Position numbers and translations under genes: made by a program
Notes under the pieces: generated by a model
What the model was told of the DNA's origin: nothing
Seen by the model: the letters and a program-made list of their open reading frames with translations, nothing else
Database searches by the model: none
Shown: one piece after another, positions 43,869 through 47,036 of the stretch
How the letters are laid out: each line of letters begins with the position of its first letter
Position numbering within the stretch: the stretch's first letter is position 1
Assembly: GCA_023415055.1 (NCBI GenBank)
Contig: JAEZLZ010000086.1
Span: 1 to 47,036 of the forward strand
Reading direction: 5' to 3'
Source of the DNA: Bacillota bacterium
Lineage (GTDB): Bacteria > Bacillota > Clostridia > Lachnospirales > Lachnospiraceae
Length of the DNA stretch: 47,036 nucleotides

Positions 43869-43897
43869 TTGTAAATAATGGAAGAGAGTCATATAAT
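43869..43897 (+). promoter_or_regulatory. Promoter for the rubrerythrin-like and rib genes
   Basis: TTGTAA (43869-43874), a 17-base spacer, TATAAT (43892-43897). It gives a leader of about 85 nt to the ATG at 43992. Confidence 0.5.
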
Positions 43898-43991
43898 ATT
43901 TAATAGAATAAGACTGAATCGATGTAATACAATTTCGTGATGTAAGATGTTTCGGGACTTCGAAAAATAGAAGTGACGGGAGGAATAAATA

Positions 43992-44210
43992 ATGGAACAT
44001 AAAAAACTAAGTGCCGAAGTGATATCACAAATAAAAAAGGCACAGATGGACGAAGAATACGGAGCAGAGCTATATTCGTTTATAGCAAAGCGTGAGAAAA
44101 ATCAGGTAAACAAAGAGTTTTTGCTGCAGTTGGCTAGGGATGAGAGAAAGCATGCCGCAGTAAATCTCCTTTGTAATCGGGTTACTTGCGAAGCAGCTCC
44201 TTGGAATTGA
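43992..44210 (+). CDS. Truncated rubrerythrin-like (ferritin-like) protein
   Basis: A 72-codon gene with GGGAGGA ahead of its ATG. It matches the first half of a ferritin-like/rubrerythrin domain: helix 1 (AQMDEEYGAELYSFIAKRE) with the first iron-ligand Glu, and helix 2 (QLARDERKHA) with the E-x-x-H ligands. After HAA the reading changes to family-unrelated VNLLCNRVTCEAAPWN and stops, so helices 3 and 4 and any rubredoxin centre are missing. I found no continuation in other frames. It is either a pseudogene by truncation or a two-helix ferritin-like peptide that must dimerise. It sits 48 bases before the RibD-like gene on the same strand. Confidence 0.65.
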   Translation: MEHKKLSAEVISQIKKAQMDEEYGAELYSFIAKREKNQVNKEFLLQLARDERKHAAVNLLCNRVTCEAAPWN

Positions 44211-44258
44211 TACCCTATAGTAAAGAAGAAAATAGTTCATGCAGCAGAGGAGAAGCCT

Positions 44259-45356
44259 ATGACGATCGAATATATGAAGCGAGCAATTGAGTTAGCCAAT
44301 CAGGGCAGCGGTTTCGTCAATCCGGACCCTTTATCTGCTGCATTATTGGTTCGGGACGGTAGAATCTTAAGTGAAGGCGTCTATGAAGCTTTTCATGAGG
44401 AGAATGCTGAGATAAAAGTATTACGAATGGCGGAAGGAGATCTGACCGGTGCCGAGTTGTATCTGAATATCGAGCCTTTTCAAACGGAACACAAGATCTT
44501 AGAAGGCCTGGAACTGATGAAGGAAAAGGGAATTAGCAGAGTTGTAGTTGGTATGCGTGACCCTAATCCAGAGAAGAAGATTGATTTCTATTCAGAGCTG
44601 AAAAAGCGGGGCATTGCCTGCGAATTTGGATGCAGGTTCGAGGAGTGTGAGGAGCAGAATGAAATCTATTCTTATTATATTAAGCATAAAGAGCCCTTTG
44701 TTTTTGTAAAATGGGCAATGACACTGGATGGCAAGCTTGCTACAAAAACCGGAGATTCCAAGTGGATCAGCTCAGAAGACAGTCTGCATTTTGTCCATCA
44801 GCTGCGGCAGCGTGTGGCAGCCATCCTGGTGGGAGAGAATACGGTGAGGATGGATGACCCGATGCTTACCACAAGGCTCGAGGGTGTTAAGATCTCCAAT
44901 CCGTTACGGATCATCGTATCAAGGTATGGAGATATTTCGATGAACTCCAAGGTTCTTCAGATCGATGAAGTTACGAAGACTCTGATTATTGCCTCGGATC
45001 GTCTGTCACCGCAAAAGGAAGAAGAATTACTTCGAAAAGGTGTCCGAATTGAGAAGCTAAAGCTGTATAATGATCGGATTGATTTTCGTGAAATGATGCG
45101 TGTCTTAGGAAGAATGCAGATTGATTCCCTATACATAGAGGGAGGAAGTGCAATCCTGGCTTCCGCTTTTGAGTGTGGTTGTGTCCACAAGGTATATACA
45201 GCGATTGCACCAAAGATCATCGGTGGAAAGAATGCCTTTACACCGGTGGGAGGAGAAGGGATAGAACACATGAGGGATGCGATTGTGCTAAAACGAGTAT
45301 CTCATGAGATTGTGGGGCAAGATGTTATTGTAAAGGGATATTTAATCGACCCGTAA
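44259..45356 (+). CDS. RibD-like protein: intact reductase domain, degenerate deaminase domain
   Basis: A 365-residue protein with the RibD layout: deaminase domain (about 1-140) then reductase domain (about 143-362). The reductase half looks intact (VKWAMTLDGKLATKTGDSKW, LVGENTVRMDDPMLTTR, IEGGSAILASAF). The deaminase half has lost its zinc site: the usual H-A-E reads NAE (Asn49), and the P-C-x(n)-C segment reads EPFQTEHK with Phe74 in place of Cys and no second Cys. The proton-shuttle Glu51 remains. The protein should reduce the ribosyl part of a GTP-derived pyrimidine without deaminating it (inference). It precedes the GTP cyclohydrolase gene by 55 bases. GGAGAAG lies ahead of ATG 44259. 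Confidence 0.85.
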   Translation: MTIEYMKRAIELANQGSGFVNPDPLSAALLVRDGRILSEGVYEAFHEENAEIKVLRMAEGDLTGAELYLNIEPFQTEHKILEGLELMKEKGISRVVVGMRDPNPEKKIDFYSELKKRGIACEFGCRFEECEEQNEIYSYYIKHKEPFVFVKWAMTLDGKLATKTGDSKWISSEDSLHFVHQLRQRVAAILVGENTVRMDDPMLTTRLEGVKISNPLRIIVSRYGDISMNSKVLQIDEVTKTLIIASDRLSPQKEEELLRKGVRIEKLKLYNDRIDFREMMRVLGRMQIDSLYIEGGSAILASAFECGCVHKVYTAIAPKIIGGKNAFTPVGGEGIEHMRDAIVLKRVSHEIVGQDVIVKGYLIDP

Positions 45357-45411
45357 GAAGATTTATGTCCGGGTAGACCGGATACTACAACATATAAAGG
45401 AGGAAGGACAA

Positions 45412-46599
45412 ATGACAGAAAAACTGCGTAAAGTAATAGAAGATATGAAGAAGAATCAAATCATAATCATTGTAGATGATGACATGGCAAATAGTGGAGG
45501 AGTCCTCTTTGCGCCAAGTGAGACCATAACTAGGGAAAATGTAAATTATATGATGAAGAACGGCTCCGGCTTTCTTTGTGCATCGCTTCCAGAGGAAATA
45601 ACGGAGGAGATAACGCTTCCGCAAATGAGCTCCTTTGGCAGACAGGATAATCCAAACACATATCTGCTGTCTGTGGACAGCATTGATAATCGTAACGGAG
45701 TGAATGCCGAGGATCGGGTAAGAACCATTCAAAGCTTGCTGATGAATCCGATTGATATGGAACATTTTAGGACACCTGGCCATGTATTTCTTATGAGAGC
45801 ATCAAAGGGTGGTGTCCTCAAAAAAGCCGGATATGCAGAAGCAGCTTCCGATCTGGCAAGATTGGCGGGTTACGAGCCTTCAGGAAGTTTTACGGAGGTA
45901 ATGAGCGATTCTGGTGAGGTATTGAAGGGAGAAGCTCTGATTGCTTATGCCGGTCAGTCAGGTTTGAACATGATTACAATGGAAGAGCTGATAGCATACC
46001 GTCGGGAGACGGACTGTTATGTGGTAAGAGAAGCAGAGGCTTCCCTGCCGACAGAGTATGGACAGTTTCGTATGGTTGGTTTTGTCAATACACTGAACGG
46101 GGAACATCATGTGGCTTTGGTCAAGGGTATCATAGAAGAAGAGGATGAGGTACTGGTAAGGGTTCATTCCGAGTGCTTAACCGGTGATGCATTTCACTCC
46201 CTCAAATGTGACTGTGGGGAACAGCTTGCAGCTGCACTACGCAATATTGAAAAGGAAGGAAAGGGTGTGCTTCTTTACCTGAGGCAGGAGGGTCGAGGAA
46301 TCGGACTGATCAATAAAATCAAGGCGTATAAACTGCAGGAGGAAGGAATGGATACGGAAGAAGCAAATATTGCACTTGGTTTCCCGGCTGATATGAGAGA
46401 TTATGGTATTGGTGCTCAGATTCTAAGTGAACTGAAGGTAAGAAAGATCCGGTTGATGACAAATAATCCGAAGAAGCTGGTGGGTCTTAAGGGGCACGGA
46501 ATAGAAATCGTGGTAAGAGTACCTTTGATCATGGAGACAAATACTTTCAATGAGAGATATTTTGAAACAAAGAAGGAGAAAATGGGTCATCTATATTAG
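45412..46599 (+). CDS. ribA: RibBA-like protein: intact GTP cyclohydrolase II, degenerate DHBP synthase domain
   Basis: A 395-residue protein with the bifunctional RibBA layout. The C-terminal GTP cyclohydrolase II (about 200-395) is complete: VRVHSECLTGDAFHSLKCDC supplies zinc cysteines, then YLRQEGRGIGL, DMRDYGIGAQIL and LMTNNPKK. The N-terminal DHBP synthase part keeps its fold (RTPGHVFLMRA, AEAASDLARLAGYEPSG) but not its catalytic loop: D-D-E-D-R-E-N-E-G-D reads DDDMANSGGV (residues 22-31), and the Mg-ligand His of G-H-T-E-A is Tyr141. It should make the diamino-pyrimidine from GTP but not dihydroxybutanone phosphate. AAGGAGGAAGG precedes ATG 45412. Confidence 0.87.
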   Translation: MTEKLRKVIEDMKKNQIIIIVDDDMANSGGVLFAPSETITRENVNYMMKNGSGFLCASLPEEITEEITLPQMSSFGRQDNPNTYLLSVDSIDNRNGVNAEDRVRTIQSLLMNPIDMEHFRTPGHVFLMRASKGGVLKKAGYAEAASDLARLAGYEPSGSFTEVMSDSGEVLKGEALIAYAGQSGLNMITMEELIAYRRETDCYVVREAEASLPTEYGQFRMVGFVNTLNGEHHVALVKGIIEEEDEVLVRVHSECLTGDAFHSLKCDCGEQLAAALRNIEKEGKGVLLYLRQEGRGIGLINKIKAYKLQEEGMDTEEANIALGFPADMRDYGIGAQILSELKVRKIRLMTNNPKKLVGLKGHGIEIVVRVPLIMETNTFNERYFETKKEKMGHLY

Positions 46600-46664
46600 T
46601 AAGGAATGAATGCTAAAATAGTGTAAAATGTTCTTAAATAATTGAAAAGATTTTTTCGTCGTAG

Positions 46665-46886
46665 CTTGAGAATACAGATCTTCGAAAGCACTGGGAGGAT
46701 AATCTGATCTATTCTTCGGCTGAGAATATCGCAGGAGAACTGTACAATCCATTACTTGGACCGCAATTCTTTGATGTCTGCACCAAATTAAAGGCAGGTG
46801 AATCGGTAGACAAGTGGATTAAATCGGAAGAAGGCATCTATCGTATGGATACTAAAGCTACGGATCTACCAAATCGTAAACATTAA
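46665..46886 (+). pseudogene. C-terminal remnant of a sugar-binding protein (RbsB/periplasmic-binding type)
   Basis: An open frame of 73 codons without an ATG near its start, ending TAA (46884-46886). Its translation (AENIAGELYNPLLGPQFFDV, KLKAGESVDKWIKSEEGIY, then ATDLPNRKH) has the form of the C-terminal end of a simple-sugar ABC binding protein: a K-L-x-x-G-E-x-V helix, an EEG strand and the typical L-P-x-R-x-x end. The first approximately 280 residues are missing and TAG (46662-46664) precedes it. A terminator follows within 25 bases, as expected for an old operon end. Confidence 0.5.
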
Positions 46887-46910
46887 TTTACATATTTTTT
46901 ATCCAATGGA

Positions 46911-46970
46911 AAAGACCGTGTTTCAAAACTAACATTTTTAGTTAGGATTGTAACACGGCCTTTTTTTTTG
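46911..46970 (+). terminator. Rho-independent terminator
   Basis: A long stem: AAGACCGTGTT with AACACGGCCTT at the base and CTAAC with GTTAG near the loop, with a mismatch zone between. Nine T residues follow (46961-46969). It ends the segment containing the rib pair or the remnant gene. Confidence 0.9.
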
Positions 46971-47036
46971 GCATAAAAACAGGACACTCTGGGATGTGTC
47001 CTTCTGACTAGGTGGATTTTCGTGATTTTTGAGCGA

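Larger units (their letters stand above)
43610..43991. other. Divergent intergenic region between superoxide dismutase and rubrerythrin-like genes
   Basis: No gene is visible. The region is very AT-rich near 43620-43800 and contains the ribosome binding site of the superoxide dismutase gene (AAGGAG, complement of 43620-43625). It also holds a structured element at 43807-43868 and a promoter at 43869-43897 (both listed). I see no FMN riboswitch. Confidence 0.5.
46600..47036. other. End region: remnant gene, terminator, no intact gene
   Basis: After the RibBA-like stop there is an AT-rich gap to about 46660, a sugar-binding-protein remnant (46665-46886) and a terminator (46911-46970). The last 66 bases contain no recognisable start of a gene. 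No ribE or ribH follows the rib pair. Confidence 0.6.

Noticed and set aside
43690..43991. FMN riboswitch ahead of the rib-like genes
   Set aside because: I looked for the conserved AGGG...GGGCAGGGTGAAATTCCC-type blocks and found none.
1..47036. CRISPR array, tRNA, rRNA, prophage, transposase
   Set aside because: No regularly spaced repeats, no cloverleaf or rRNA-like segment, and no integrase or transposase-like protein were seen on either strand.

Overview
The window reads as chromosomal DNA of a low-GC, strictly fermentative Gram-positive bacterium, most likely a Lachnospiraceae-type clostridium. Supporting signs are strong GGAGG ribosome binding sites, SLH-anchored surface proteins, a sugar ABC importer without its own ATPase, PucR-type regulation, and a three-subunit molybdenum hydroxylase with separate FAD and 2Fe-2S subunits. 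Taxonomy is inferred from gene content only. Almost all genes lie on the + strand; the clear exception is superoxide dismutase.

Layout. (1) 150-5080: sugar importer (lipoprotein plus two permeases) and a cytoplasmic GH5 glycosidase, closed by a strong terminator. (2) 5081-8829: a PucR regulator, an N-terminally deleted acetyltransferase remnant, a TIM-barrel-like DUF7916-type protein, and short dyad-rich repeats. (3) 8830-27333: a small HTH regulator, a 15-kb gene for a 4,999-residue SLH-anchored surface protein built from large internal repeats, a transmembrane Ser/Thr kinase with an external leucine-rich-repeat sensor, and a 57-aa DUF3006-like protein. (4) 27548-42148: a Dabb protein, a MobA-like/ModE-HTH fusion, then a long co-directional cluster: GNAT-like protein, cysteine-less thiolase-like protein, DUF35 protein, relatives of the AllH/FdrA/AllG oxamate carbamoyltransferase complex, a metal-dependent cyclase-family hydrolase, a membrane-anchored unknown, the molybdenum hydroxylase (FAD, FeS, Mo subunits) and a UraA-type permease. 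(5) 42318-46599: a YcxB-like membrane protein, superoxide dismutase (- strand), a truncated rubrerythrin-like protein, and a RibD/RibBA-like pair in which one half of each protein has lost its catalytic residues. (6) 46600-47036: the C-terminal remnant of a sugar-binding protein and a terminator.

How it may work. Region 4 looks like an N-heterocycle catabolic unit: base uptake, ring hydroxylation by the molybdenum enzyme, ring opening by the cyclase-family hydrolase, and transfer of the released ureido/carbamoyl group by the FdrA-AllG-AllH type complex to give carbamoyl phosphate. The thiolase-like/DUF35 pair resembles the SCP2-thiolase-type aldolases that cleave C-C bonds. This assembly is inference, and no carbamate kinase is present in the window. 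The degenerate rib pair is the second candidate for a non-standard system: intact GTP cyclohydrolase II and reductase domains, dead-looking DHBP synthase and deaminase domains, no FMN riboswitch and no ribE/ribH nearby.
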